In this document: positions 41,306-50,545 of the stretch, piece by piece
Numbering within the stretch: position 1 is the first letter of the stretch
Layout of the letters: every line of letters starts with the position of its first letter
From: Marinilactibacillus sp. Marseille-P9653
GTDB lineage: Bacteria > Bacillota > Bacilli > Lactobacillales > Carnobacteriaceae_A
Direction of reading: 5' to 3'
Assembly (NCBI RefSeq): GCF_916618885.1
Contig: NZ_CAKAKH010000001.1
Coordinates: forward strand, 124,001-188,000
Length of the DNA stretch: 64,000 nucleotides
Position numbers and translations under genes: made by a program
The notes under the pieces: generated by a model
What the model saw: only the letters and a program-made list of their open reading frames with translations
The model's database searches: none
What the model was told of the DNA's origin: nothing

Positions 41306-42124
41306 ATGCTTACAAACCAGCAACTTTTAGATATTGAAAAGCTTCAAAAAGAAGTAGAGGCTTTCGACGAGTTAGAGCTCAAGCTAAACTGGGAAATGCT
41401 GCGTGCACGCGAAGATGACCAAAACGATTTTCTTTATTATAAAGAGAATGAACTGATTGCTTTTATAGGCTTGTACGCATTCGGGTCAACCGTTGAAGTG
41501 ACGGGGATGGTGAAGCCTCGTGAGCGCCAGAAGGCTTATTTCACGCAGTTATTTGCGGAAGCGATGCGGGTCGTGAGAGAGAAAGGCTATAAAAGAATTC
41601 TATTAAATGCACCAGCTAGTTCTCAATCAGCTAAACAATTTTTGAAAAAACGAAGAGCAAGTTATGCTTTTACGGAACACCAAATGAAATGGAAGCCAAA
41701 GCCTCTTGAGGTGACAACCGGTTTCGTGTTGCGCAAAGCGACTCTTTCGGATTTAGATAGACGGGTTCAGCTTGATGTAGAATCCTTTGATATTTTAAGA
41801 GAAGATGCAGTAGAGATGGAAAGTAGAATCAATGGCGAAGAAGATACAGATGTGTTCATGATTGAAGTTTACAATGAGTCAGTCGGTAAAATTCGTGTCA
41901 CAAGAGAAAAAACGGAGGCTTGGATTTATGGATTTTCAATCTTGCCAAAGTATCAAAAGAAAGGAATCGGTCGCAAGGTGCTACAATCGATCGTTATACA
42001 AGAAAGCGAAAAGGGGTATTCTGTTCATCTGGATGTGGAAACAAAAAATGACCGCGCTTTAGGATTATATGAGTCGGTTGGGTTTGAAGTTGTCCATGCA
42101 CAAGACTATTATGAGTATAAATAA
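41306..42124 (+). CDS. Tandem GNAT-fold acetyltransferase
   Basis: A 272-residue protein with two GNAT-like halves. The N-terminal half (about 1-130) is degenerate. The C-terminal half (about 140-272) carries the acetyl-CoA pyrophosphate-binding pattern ILPKYQKKGIGRKVL, then LDVETKNDRALGLYESVGF. The substrate is unknown. Such two-domain GNATs commonly acetylate small amines or peptides. It has a GGAG ribosome binding site 6-7 nt upstream and sits alone before folC. No secretion signal. Confidence 0.82.
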   Translation: MLTNQQLLDIEKLQKEVEAFDELELKLNWEMLRAREDDQNDFLYYKENELIAFIGLYAFGSTVEVTGMVKPRERQKAYFTQLFAEAMRVVREKGYKRILLNAPASSQSAKQFLKKRRASYAFTEHQMKWKPKPLEVTTGFVLRKATLSDLDRRVQLDVESFDILREDAVEMESRINGEEDTDVFMIEVYNESVGKIRVTREKTEAWIYGFSILPKYQKKGIGRKVLQSIVIQESEKGYSVHLDVETKNDRALGLYESVGFEVVHAQDYYEYK

Positions 42125-42215
42125 GATGAAATGATGCAATAGATTGTAGTCGTTTTCGACAATCTGGCTACTCGATTGTATAATAAAGAAAAACTTAGAA
42201 ATGTAGGCGTGGTTT

Positions 42216-43493
42216 ATGAATATGGAAGAAGTTACAGCACTTGTAAATACAAATCGCGGAAATGGAAAAAAAGAAAATCTAGACCGCATGGCGAGCTTGA
42301 TGCAAAAACTAGGTAATCCGCAAAATCAGATAAAATTTGTTCATATAGCAGGAACAAATGGCAAAGGGACTACAGCTTCTTTTATTTCTTCGATTCTAAG
42401 AGAAGCCGGTATGCAGGTAGGGCTCTTTACGTCTCCACATCTTGAAGTCGTAAACGAACGCATTCAAGTGGATCAGACATTCATTTCCGATCAGGACTTT
42501 ATTGACTGTACTGAAAAAGTAGCAGCTTATGTAGAAGAAGTTGAAGCAGAATTGTCTGAAAAACTGTATTCATTTGAAATACTGACAGCTGTTGCGTTTG
42601 TTTATTTTAGTCGTCAAAATTGCGATCTAGTTGTGCTGGAAACGGGAATTGGCGGAAGACTAGATTCAACGAATATTATTGAAACACCTGAAGTGGCGGT
42701 CATTACATCGATTGGCCTAGATCATATGAATATGCTCGGACATACTTTAAAAGAAATCGCTCAGGAAAAAGCTGGAATCATTAAAAGGAACGGTTCTGTA
42801 GTTGTTTATGATTGTGGAAACGAGTTGCAAATGGTTTTTGAAGAACATGCACAGGAAAAACAAGCAGAGCTTAAGGTATTGAACCAGTCTGATATTGAAC
42901 AGTTATCTGCGTCTGTCAAAGGACAGGAATTCAACTACAAGCAGTACAAGAATCTGAAAATCAAGATGGTGGGTGTCCACCAACTTTCAAATGCTACGCT
43001 AGCCATAGAGACAGCCTTACATTTAAAAGCAACGTATGAAATGATTACAGATGAAGCCATTAGAAAAGGACTGGAAAAAGCATTCTGGGCTGGCAGGATG
43101 GAAGTGTTACGGGAAGAACCACTCGTTTTAGTAGATGGTGCACATAATGAACAAGGTGTCGCGCTATTGAGTCAGAACATCCGAAGTTTATTTCCTGATC
43201 AAAAAGTTACATTTATAGTAGGTATGATGAAAGATAAAGCCTATATAGATATGATCGAAGTTGTCTCAGATATAGCGAGACGATTTTTAACGGTGTCACC
43301 AGATCCCTGGAGAGGATTTGATGCAGAAGAAGTCGCTACTGTACTGAATAATAGAGGACAATCTGCAAGATTTGTAAAATCAGTGGAAGATATCCAGCAA
43401 TACATCGAAAAGGAAGCCGAAAAAGAAGAAATTATCGTTGTATTTGGATCCCTTTATTTAGTCGGTGATTTAAGAAAGTTGCTTCATTTATAA
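42216..43493 (+). CDS. folC: Folylpolyglutamate/dihydrofolate synthase
   Basis: Adds glutamate to folates and, in the bifunctional form, to dihydropteroate. The 425-residue Mur-ligase-like enzyme has the ATP loop HIAGTNGKGTTA (about 43-54), the LFTSPHLEVVNERI motif, ETGIGGRLDSTN and a C-terminal DGAHNEQG signature. The start ATG has a weak ribosome binding site; a second in-frame ATG lies two codons later. Whether it has dihydrofolate synthase activity cannot be told here. Confidence 0.93.
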   Translation: MNMEEVTALVNTNRGNGKKENLDRMASLMQKLGNPQNQIKFVHIAGTNGKGTTASFISSILREAGMQVGLFTSPHLEVVNERIQVDQTFISDQDFIDCTEKVAAYVEEVEAELSEKLYSFEILTAVAFVYFSRQNCDLVVLETGIGGRLDSTNIIETPEVAVITSIGLDHMNMLGHTLKEIAQEKAGIIKRNGSVVVYDCGNELQMVFEEHAQEKQAELKVLNQSDIEQLSASVKGQEFNYKQYKNLKIKMVGVHQLSNATLAIETALHLKATYEMITDEAIRKGLEKAFWAGRMEVLREEPLVLVDGAHNEQGVALLSQNIRSLFPDQKVTFIVGMMKDKAYIDMIEVVSDIARRFLTVSPDPWRGFDAEEVATVLNNRGQSARFVKSVEDIQQYIEKEAEKEEIIVVFGSLYLVGDLRKLLHL

Positions 43494-43506
43494 AATTAAA
43501 TAGATC

Positions 43507-43553
43507 GTCCTTCAAGTACTGAGTATTCATACAGTCGCTTGAAGGGCTTTTTA
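43507..43553 (+). terminator. Terminator of folC
   Basis: CCTTCAAG / CTTGAAGG stem with a T run, 15 nt past the stop. Confidence 0.85.
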
Positions 43554-43650
43554 TTAACCGAAATCGAAATCGAAATGATAAAATTGTCCTGAAGAGAACA
43601 AGGAGAGAATAGACAGAACACACCGACACGTAAGAGAGGGGAGATAAAAT

Positions 43651-43720
43651 ATAAAAACGGTTGCATCCAAAAAGTTTTTGGAGTATAGTAACGTTAACAG
43701 ACAACTTGTATATACAAGTT
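43651..43720 (+). promoter_or_regulatory. Trehalose operon promoter, TreR operator and cre-like site
   Basis: TTGCAT (43661-43666), a 17-bp spacer and TATAGT (43684-43689) form the promoter. Immediately downstream is a perfect 18-bp palindrome AACTTGTATATACAAGTT (43703-43720), the core TTGTATATACAA being the known TreR operator type. A cre-like sequence (43651-43665, one mismatch to the CcpA consensus) overlaps the -35 box. TreR and possibly CcpA would thus control treP-treC. Confidence 0.85.
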
Positions 43721-43745
43721 AAAACCATATTTAGGAGGAAACAAC

Positions 43746-45254
43746 ATGGCAGACTTTAAGAATGATGCTAAAGAGTTGCTGGATGCTATTGGCGGGAAAG
43801 AAAATGTTAACGCTGTAACGCATTGTGCGACCCGAATGCGATTTGTTCTAGACGATCCATCTGGTGCAGACGTCAAGAGGATAGAAGAGATTCCATCAGT
43901 AAAAGGAACGTTCACTCAAGCTGGACAGTTTCAAGTCATTATTGGTAACAGAGTAGCAGATTTTTATAATGAATTTTCAGATGTTTCCGGTCTTGAAGGT
44001 GTTTCTAAAGATGATGTAAAAAAAGCAAGCACACAAAACATGAACTGGCTACAAAGACTCATGGGTGCTTTAGCTGAAATTTTTACGCCACTTATTCCCG
44101 CAATTATTATTGGTGGTTTAATATTAGGATTTCGTAATGTATTAGAAGGAATAGAATTTGAGTCTTTAGGACGATTAATCGTAGATGGCGTACCCCAAGT
44201 AACCGATGCTGGTGCTCCCGTTTTCAATAAGATCGTCGATGTTTCTCAATTCTGGGCAGGCGTTAACGACTTCTTGTGGCTTCCTGGTGAAGCGATTTTC
44301 CATTTCCTACCTGTAGGGATTACGTGGAGTGTTACAAGAAAAATGGGCACCACTCAAATATTAGGTATCGTTTTAGGTCTTACATTAGTCTCTCCACAAT
44401 TAGCGAATGCATACGGGGTAGAAGATATCCTTGCTGGAGACATTTCACAATGGGACTTTGGTTTCTTCCAGTTAGATAAAATCGGATACCAAGCACAAGT
44501 TATTCCAGCGATGATGGCTGGGTTCTTGCTAGCATACCTTGAAAAATGGTTACGTAAGTTTATTCCAGAAGCCATCTCTATGATTTTCGTTCCACTGTTT
44601 GCATTACTTCCGACAATTTTTATTGCACACGCTGTTATTGGACCGATTGGTTGGACACTCGGAACAGGTCTTTCTCAAGTAGTAAACTGGGGACTTTCAG
44701 GAACCTTTAGTTGGATCTTTGGATTCGTCTTTGGTGGCTTGTATGCACCACTAGTTATTACAGGTCTACACCATATGTCTAACGCAATCGATTTACAATT
44801 AGTTGCAGACTACGGTGGAACAAACTTGTGGCCGATGATTGCATTATCAAATATCGCTCAAGGATCTGCCGTTCTAGGTATGATCATTATGCACTGGGGT
44901 AACAAAAAAGAAGAGCAGGTATCTATTCCAGCTGCTATTTCCGCTTATCTAGGGGTAACGGAACCGGCACTATTTGGTATCAATATTAAATTTGTTTATC
45001 CATTTGTGGCAGGAATGATTGGTTCAGCCTTTGCGGGTATGATTTCTGTAGCGATGAATGTAACAGCGAATTCTATTGGAGTTGGAGGACTTCCAGGATT
45101 CTTGAGTATTCAGCCAGATTCTATGGTAGGATTCTTGATTGCGATGGCCGTTGCATTTGTAGTTCCCATTATCTTAACAATTTTCTTTGAAAAAAGAGGC
45201 ATCTTGACTAAATGGGAAAATACAAACTTACCAATTCCTAAGTTAGGTCAATAA
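43746..45254 (+). CDS. treP: Trehalose PTS EIIBC permease
   Basis: Imports trehalose as trehalose-6-phosphate. The 502 residues contain an N-terminal IIB domain with phospho-Cys27 (THCATRMRF) and a IIC membrane domain (about 110-480) with the substrate-site GITEPALFGI-type motif seen as GVTEPALFGINIK. There is no fused IIA domain, so an external glucose-type EIIA is needed; one is encoded at 16131-16658. Trehalose specificity rests on the adjacent treC, the TreR operator and resemblance. The ATG follows TTAGGAGGA. Confidence 0.93.
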   Translation: MADFKNDAKELLDAIGGKENVNAVTHCATRMRFVLDDPSGADVKRIEEIPSVKGTFTQAGQFQVIIGNRVADFYNEFSDVSGLEGVSKDDVKKASTQNMNWLQRLMGALAEIFTPLIPAIIIGGLILGFRNVLEGIEFESLGRLIVDGVPQVTDAGAPVFNKIVDVSQFWAGVNDFLWLPGEAIFHFLPVGITWSVTRKMGTTQILGIVLGLTLVSPQLANAYGVEDILAGDISQWDFGFFQLDKIGYQAQVIPAMMAGFLLAYLEKWLRKFIPEAISMIFVPLFALLPTIFIAHAVIGPIGWTLGTGLSQVVNWGLSGTFSWIFGFVFGGLYAPLVITGLHHMSNAIDLQLVADYGGTNLWPMIALSNIAQGSAVLGMIIMHWGNKKEEQVSIPAAISAYLGVTEPALFGINIKFVYPFVAGMIGSAFAGMISVAMNVTANSIGVGGLPGFLSIQPDSMVGFLIAMAVAFVVPIILTIFFEKRGILTKWENTNLPIPKLGQ

Positions 45255-45332
45255 TCGAGCAAAAGATTCGTAATCGCCACCTAACAGTGGTAAGTTTAAA
45301 TTCTAAAGAAAGAATCATTAATCGTTAGAAAA

Positions 45333-45410
45333 GGATTGGTTCTATAAGACCGAAGCTGTCTAGAGCATTTATTTAGACGAATATCCGGTACTTAAGAATC
45401 GGTCCTTTTT
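45333..45410 (+). other. Long hairpin with T-run between treP and treC
   Basis: GGATTGGTTCT (45333-45343) pairs with AGAATCGGTCC (45395-45405) with G-U pairs, then T5. An internal GTCTA/TAGAC stem makes it branched. It could be a partial terminator lowering treC expression relative to treP. Confidence 0.6.
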
Positions 45411-45436
45411 CTATAAATAGAGAAGGGAAGAATTCG

Positions 45437-47089
45437 ATGACACATTTTCACGACAAAGTAATTTATCAGGCCTATCCAAAATCCTTTAAAGATACGGATG
45501 GAAGCGGAATGGGTGATTTGAAAGGCCTTATTGAAAAGCTACCTTATCTAGAAGATTTAGGTGTAGATATGTTGTGGCTGAATCCTTTTTACAAGTCACC
45601 TCAAAACGACAATGGTTATGACGTAGCAGATTATACATCTATTGATCCGATGTTCGGCACTTTTGAAGATTTCGATACACTTGTAGAAGAAGCCAAAAAA
45701 CGAGGTATTTCCCTAATGTTAGACATGGTATTGAATCATACGTCTACAGCACACGAGTGGTTTCAAAAAGCTTTAAAGGGAGAAAAGAAATACCAAGACT
45801 ATTATATTCTAAGAGAAGGAAAAGCGGACGGTAGTCTTCCAACAAACTGGGAATCTAAATTTGGCGGAGAGGCGTGGTCTAAATTTGGAGATACAGATCA
45901 GTATTACTTACATCTATACGATAAAACCCAAGCAGATTTAGATTGGCGAAACCCAGAAGTTCGTCAGGAACTTTACAATGCCGTCAACTTCTGGTTGGAA
46001 AAAGGTGTGAAAGGACTTCGCTTTGACGTTCTGAATGTGATTGGAAAAGACGAAGAATTAAAAGATGCAGATGATGGTGTTGGAAAATCTCATTACACAG
46101 ATACACCCATCGTCCACGAGTATATTCACGAATTGAATAGAGAAACATACGGCAAGTATGAAGACGTGATTACAGTTGGAGAAATGAGCTCAACAACTGT
46201 AGCAAATGGCGTACAGTATTCTAATCCTGAACGGGACGAATTGTCGATGATCTTTAGCTTTCACCACTTGAAAGTGGATTATAAAGATGGCGAAAAATGG
46301 ACAACGCAACCGTTTGATTTCCTAGAATTAAAAAAACTGTTGGATGAATGGCAGAGAGGAATGGATGAAGGCGGAGGCTGGAATGCAGTCTTCTGGAACA
46401 ATCATGATCAGCCACGGGCGAATAGTCGGTTTGGAGATGTCGAGAAGTATCCTTTCGAAACAGCGACGATGTTGGCTCAGACCATCCATTTCCTAAGAGG
46501 GACGCCATTTATCTATCAAGGTGAAGAAATTGGAATGACGAACCCGAATTATAAGCATATTGATGACTATTTAGATATAGAAACACATAATGCGTATCAG
46601 AAATTAAAAGAAGATGGACTGCCAGAAGATCAAATTATGGATATCATCCAGTTTAAATCTAGAGACAATGCACGAACACCGATGCAGTGGAATGCTTCTG
46701 AAAACGCTGGTTTTACAGAAGGAAAACCATGGTTGAAGATTCCTGAGAATTACAAAGAACGTAATGCAGAGAGCGAAGGCGTCAGCAAGAACATTCGCGC
46801 TTACTATAAACAATTGATCCAATTACGTAAAGAACACAAAATCATTCAAGAAGGTTCTTATGAACCCGTTGAACTGGGTCATCAAAGTGTTTTTGCTTAC
46901 GTTAGAACGTATGAAAATCAAAAACTACTTGTGTTGAATCACTTTTATGCAGATGAAGCGATAATCGATATACCTCGTCCTTTATTAGAAATGGATGCAC
47001 AATATGTATTGGGAAATAAAGAAGAGAGACCGTTAGAATCAACATTAGTGATGCAACCGTACGAAACCATCGCTTTTTTATTAAATTAA
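45437..47089 (+). CDS. treC: Trehalose-6-phosphate hydrolase
   Basis: Cytoplasmic GH13 enzyme splitting trehalose-6-phosphate into glucose and glucose-6-phosphate. The 550 residues start with VIYQAYPKSFKDTDGSGMGDL. Catalytic residues by family pattern are Asp in GLRFDVLNV, Glu in TVGEMSS and Asp in WNNHDQPR. The motif NDNGYDVADY is typical of the oligo-1,6-glucosidase/phosphotrehalase group. Specificity is set by co-occurrence with treP and TreR operator. A GAAGGGAAG ribosome binding site precedes the ATG. Confidence 0.94.
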   Translation: MTHFHDKVIYQAYPKSFKDTDGSGMGDLKGLIEKLPYLEDLGVDMLWLNPFYKSPQNDNGYDVADYTSIDPMFGTFEDFDTLVEEAKKRGISLMLDMVLNHTSTAHEWFQKALKGEKKYQDYYILREGKADGSLPTNWESKFGGEAWSKFGDTDQYYLHLYDKTQADLDWRNPEVRQELYNAVNFWLEKGVKGLRFDVLNVIGKDEELKDADDGVGKSHYTDTPIVHEYIHELNRETYGKYEDVITVGEMSSTTVANGVQYSNPERDELSMIFSFHHLKVDYKDGEKWTTQPFDFLELKKLLDEWQRGMDEGGGWNAVFWNNHDQPRANSRFGDVEKYPFETATMLAQTIHFLRGTPFIYQGEEIGMTNPNYKHIDDYLDIETHNAYQKLKEDGLPEDQIMDIIQFKSRDNARTPMQWNASENAGFTEGKPWLKIPENYKERNAESEGVSKNIRAYYKQLIQLRKEHKIIQEGSYEPVELGHQSVFAYVRTYENQKLLVLNHFYADEAIIDIPRPLLEMDAQYVLGNKEERPLESTLVMQPYETIAFLLN

Positions 47090-47106
47090 TTGAATGATAA
47101 CTTGAA

Positions 47107-47152
47107 GCAGTCTATGACAGTAAGTGCCTTTACTATCATAGATTGCTTTTTT
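47107..47152 (+). terminator. Terminator of treP-treC
   Basis: GCAGTCTATGA / TCATAGATTGC with T6 (one G-U pair). Confidence 0.88.
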
Positions 47153-47288
47153 ATAGGTAGAAAGTATCTTAACAATGAGAAAACGCTAGTTGTATTTTTA
47201 ACGCTCTCAAATTTTGACTCGTTTGTTTTTAGGTGCTATGATTTTAAAAATTGAGGCATTTATATAATTAGTTGGGAGAAGGATAGGT

Positions 47289-47990
47289 ATGGAAATTATA
47301 CGGTTAGTTGGTATTTTAATTATCGTTGTTGGGTTCATTTTTAAATTCGACACGATTGCAGTTGTTTTGATTGCAGCACTTGTTACAGCACTAGTATCAG
47401 GCATTTCATTTTTCGAGTTTCTTTTTATTATGGGGGAAGCTTTTGTTAATAATCGATTAGTGACGTTATTCTTACTAACGCTACCGATGATTGGGATCGC
47501 AGAAAGAGCGGGATTGCGTCAGCAAGCTGTTAGAATTCTTGAGAACATCAATGGAATCACAGCGGGAAAACTCTTCTCAATCTACATGGTCTTCAGAGAA
47601 CTAGCGGGTACATTTTCTATTCGGATGCAAGGACAAACACAATTCGTTCGTCCATTGATCGAACCAATGTCTCAAGCAGCCGCTAAGACAAAATATGGGG
47701 AAATCAGTGAAGAAGATACAGAAAAAATCAAAGCGCGTTCCGCAGCTACAGAGAATTTTGGGAACTTCTTTGCGCAGAATACGTTTATTGCAGCTTCGGG
47801 TGTCTTGTTGATTACCAGTACGATGGACTCTTTAGGATACGTGATTTCTCCTATAGATATTGTTATTGCGACTATCCCAGTAGCGCTTTTTGCACTTGTA
47901 ATAGTCGTGGTATCTAATATTCTATTTGACCGTAAAATGAACCGCAAATACAATCAAGCAAATCAAGAGAAAAAGGCAGGTAAATCATAA
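47289..47990 (+). CDS. DUF969 membrane protein
   Basis: A 233-residue polytopic protein of the DUF969 family, which pairs with DUF979; together they resemble a split transporter of the IT superfamily. Hydrophobic segments occur at about 5-20, 22-45, 55-75 and 160-220, with FRELAGTFSIRMQGQTQFVRP between. The order DUF969-DUF979-pcp suggests uptake of peptides or pyroglutamyl compounds; that function is inference. Its stop overlaps the start of the next gene (TAATG). Confidence 0.9.
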   Translation: MEIIRLVGILIIVVGFIFKFDTIAVVLIAALVTALVSGISFFEFLFIMGEAFVNNRLVTLFLLTLPMIGIAERAGLRQQAVRILENINGITAGKLFSIYMVFRELAGTFSIRMQGQTQFVRPLIEPMSQAAAKTKYGEISEEDTEKIKARSAATENFGNFFAQNTFIAASGVLLITSTMDSLGYVISPIDIVIATIPVALFALVIVVVSNILFDRKMNRKYNQANQEKKAGKS

Positions 47991-48913
47991 TGGAAGCATT
48001 TGTAAATAATTTATTGGAGTTCTTTTTCATTCTTGTTGGTTTATTGCTTGCCTATGTAGCTTTTAAAGTCGCAACAGACAAAACGCACCCAGCTAAAATT
48101 GGAACTGCATTGTTCTGGTTACTGCTTGGGATTACATTCGCTTTGGGGAATTATATTCCTTTTGAAATCACTGGAGCGATTTTACTGATTGTTGGTGTAT
48201 TGACACTACTAAAACAAGTGAAAATTGGACATATAAAACAAGTAACAGAAGAAGAAGCACAAGCATCTAGTAAAAAACTTGGGAATTGGGTTTTTCTTCC
48301 TGTAGTTGTACTGGCTGTAGTCGCTGTTGGAGTGGCTCAGTTTACACCACTTGGGGGACAAGCGGGAATTGGTATTGGAGCGGTGACTTCTTTGATCGTA
48401 GCAATGATCATTACGAAATCTTCTCCTAACAGTGCATTAGAAGATGGAAACAGAATGGTTCAGCAAGTTGGTCCAGTCGGCTTCTTACCGCAGTTATTAG
48501 CTGCATTAGGTGTGATCTTTACTCAAGCTGGAGTCGGCGACGTGATTGCCAACGGAATTTCTAGTTTCTTACCACAAGGAAATCCTTTGGTCGGCGTTAT
48601 TGCTTACTCAACTGGAATGGTTATCTTTACCATGATTATGGGGAATGCCTTCGCAGCCTTTACGGTCATCACAGCAGGAATTGGTATTCCTTTTGTAATC
48701 TCACAAGGTGGAGATCCAGCAGTAGCTGGAGCTTTAGCGATGACGGTCGGATTTTGTGGAACGCTTATGACACCAATGGCAGCAAACTTTAATGCTTTGC
48801 CAGTAGCCTTACTTGAAATGAAAAATGAAAATGGCGTCATCAAAGAACAGATTCCTATGGCTTTAATTATGATTGTGTTCCATGTCATTTTAATGTACTT
48901 CTGGGCGTTTTAA
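47990..48913 (+). CDS. DUF979 membrane protein
   Basis: A 307-residue protein with about eight hydrophobic segments, DUF979 family. Its start overlaps the DUF969 stop by one base, so the two are translationally coupled and probably form one complex. Glycine-rich repeats such as GNAFAAFTVITAGIG and AMTVGFCGTLMTPMAANFNA look like re-entrant transport loops. Substrate unknown; pcp directly downstream hints at pyroglutamyl peptides. Confidence 0.9.
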   Translation: MEAFVNNLLEFFFILVGLLLAYVAFKVATDKTHPAKIGTALFWLLLGITFALGNYIPFEITGAILLIVGVLTLLKQVKIGHIKQVTEEEAQASSKKLGNWVFLPVVVLAVVAVGVAQFTPLGGQAGIGIGAVTSLIVAMIITKSSPNSALEDGNRMVQQVGPVGFLPQLLAALGVIFTQAGVGDVIANGISSFLPQGNPLVGVIAYSTGMVIFTMIMGNAFAAFTVITAGIGIPFVISQGGDPAVAGALAMTVGFCGTLMTPMAANFNALPVALLEMKNENGVIKEQIPMALIMIVFHVILMYFWAF

Positions 48914-48971
48914 GACAGAGAACTTCTATTGAATCGAGTATTTCTGATATAATGATAAAAGAAGGGTAGCG

Positions 48972-49625
48972 ATGAATATGAAAATTTTAGTTACAGGATT
49001 TGATCCATTCGGCGGAGAAAATTTAAATCCGGCATGGGAAGCAGTAAAGAAAATCCCTGATACCATTAATGGAGCAGAAATTAAAAAAGTTATGATTCCT
49101 ACTGTATTTGGAAAAAGTGCAGAAGTAACAGATGAGGCCATTGAAGCGTTCAAACCTGACTATGTCCTGAACATTGGTCAAGCTGGGGGACGATTTGAAT
49201 TGACTCCTGAACGTGTAGCCATCAATGTAGATGATGCTAGAATTCCTGATAATGAAGAGAATCAGCCAATTGACGTAGCCATCAAAGAAGATGGAGAAGC
49301 TGCTTATTTTACTCAATTACCCGTTAAAGCAATGGTGACAGAGATGAAAAAAGCAGGTGTTCCGGCATCCGTTTCTAACTCTGCAGGAACATTCGTATGT
49401 AACCATATTATGTATCAAGTACAATATATGATCGATAAAAAATATCCAGAAATTAAAGCAGGATTTATGCACGTGCCATTTATTCCTTCACAAGTGTTGG
49501 ATAAACCCGGTAAACCAGCCATGAATCTTGAAGATATCGCTTCGGGTATTACAAAAGCCATCGAAGCCATCGTTGCTTTTGATGGAAAAGAAGATTTAAA
49601 AGCGATTGGTGGAACCACTCACTAA
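48972..49625 (+). CDS. pcp: Pyrrolidone-carboxylate peptidase
   Basis: Removes N-terminal pyroglutamate from peptides. The 217-residue C15 cysteine peptidase has a start [20 protein letters not shown], catalytic Glu in [11 protein letters not shown], Cys in [11 protein letters not shown] and His in FMHVPFIP. The ATG follows AGGGTAGCG; a second ATG lies two codons on. It completes the DUF969-DUF979-pcp unit and is followed by a terminator shared with convergent treR. Confidence 0.95.
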   Translation: MNMKILVTGFDPFGGENLNPAWEAVKKIPDTINGAEIKKVMIPTVFGKSAEVTDEAIEAFKPDYVLNIGQAGGRFELTPERVAINVDDARIPDNEENQPIDVAIKEDGEAAYFTQLPVKAMVTEMKKAGVPASVSNSAGTFVCNHIMYQVQYMIDKKYPEIKAGFMHVPFIPSQVLDKPGKPAMNLEDIASGITKAIEAIVAFDGKEDLKAIGGTTH

Positions 49626-49634
49626 TGGATCGTT

Positions 49635-49681
49635 AAAAAAGAGTGACTTGCTGCCCTAATAGGCATCGAGTCACTCTTTTT
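49635..49681. terminator. Bidirectional terminator between pcp and treR
   Basis: AAAAAAGAGTGACT / AGTCACTCTTTTT with runs on both sides, between convergent genes. Confidence 0.9.
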
Positions 49682-49686
49682 GTGTT

Positions 49687-50430
49687 TTAGTAAGTTTGTG
49701 GTCCGCGTCTTCTAGCAAAATCGACAAAGCGAAATTTATCCAGTCTATGACGAGACTCTGTGTATTGAAACAGTCTCGTGTCTTCGAGATGAACATCGCT
49801 TCTGGTTACCACAATATGATGGTCATCATGAAGAGACATGATGGATCGGTCTTCATCGGTAACCGGTTCAACGGTGAATTCTTTTCTAGCGTATCCGATT
49901 TTCAGGCCTAATTTGTGTTCGATATAATGGTAAAGAGAATTTTCTGCTTCTTCATCTGGTAGTTCTTCTATAATCGAAGTCAGTAAATAGTCTTTGTCTA
50001 GTATCACAACTTCCTGATTAACTTTTCGAGCACGAATCACCGTATGGACTTCCGTACTTTCAGGAACTTTTAAAAACTCAGCAATGTGCTTAGGAATTTT
50101 AGTGATCTTGTTTTCGATTAGTAGGGTCTGGCTAGAAATATTTTGAGCGTTTTGAAGTTCTTGATAACTGGTTAAGCCAGAGATCGGAAAATCAAACCGT
50201 TTAACGTCCAAAACGATAGAACCTTTTCCCTGCTTCTTTTGAATATAGCCACTTTCTAGTAACAGCGTTAAGGCTTTTCTGATTGTTTCACGCGAAACAT
50301 TGTATTGTTTTGTCAAATCATTTTCGCTCGGGAGTAGATCTCCAGATTTATACGTTTGGTTTAAAATTGCGGATTCAATATCGACGAATATTTCATGAAA
50401 TTTACTCAAGTGATCCATTCCTTTATTCAT
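49687..50430 (-). CDS. treR: Trehalose operon repressor TreR (GntR/HutC)
   Basis: Repressor relieved by trehalose-6-phosphate. The 247 residues comprise a GntR winged helix (about 10-75, with LPSENDLTKQYNVSRETIRKAL) and a UTRA ligand domain. The C-terminal block FQYTESRHRLDKFRFVDFAR is the hallmark of TreR. The matching operator lies at 43703-43720, so the regulator is separated from its operon by DUF969-DUF979-pcp and is convergent with it. A parS-like 16-mer lies within the recognition-helix codons. Confidence 0.92.
   Translation of the reverse strand: MNKGMDHLSKFHEIFVDIESAILNQTYKSGDLLPSENDLTKQYNVSRETIRKALTLLLESGYIQKKQGKGSIVLDVKRFDFPISGLTSYQELQNAQNISSQTLLIENKITKIPKHIAEFLKVPESTEVHTVIRARKVNQEVVILDKDYLLTSIIEELPDEEAENSLYHYIEHKLGLKIGYARKEFTVEPVTDEDRSIMSLHDDHHIVVTRSDVHLEDTRLFQYTESRHRLDKFRFVDFARRRGPQTY
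50284..50299. promoter_or_regulatory. parS-like site inside treR (one mismatch)
   Basis: TGTTTCACGCGAAACA differs from the parS consensus by one central base (CACGCG for CACGTG). It encodes V-S-R-E-T of the TreR recognition helix, so the match could be a by-product of coding constraint. Confidence 0.4.
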
Positions 50431-50545
50431 TCTCTATAGGATTCTACCATAAATCATCACTTTTTTAGTAAAAAAATAAATCGTAGTGTATAGTAGAACT
50501 TTGATCTATAATTGAGAAAATACGGTTTAGTTGAGAGGTGTTCAA

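Noticed and set aside
43556-43580. Three tandem CGAAAT hexamers after folC
   Set aside because: Too short and isolated to be a meaningful repeat array.
49840-50100. Alternative start codons for treR (second ATG at 50418)
   Set aside because: Neither ATG has a clearly better ribosome binding site, so the longer form was kept.
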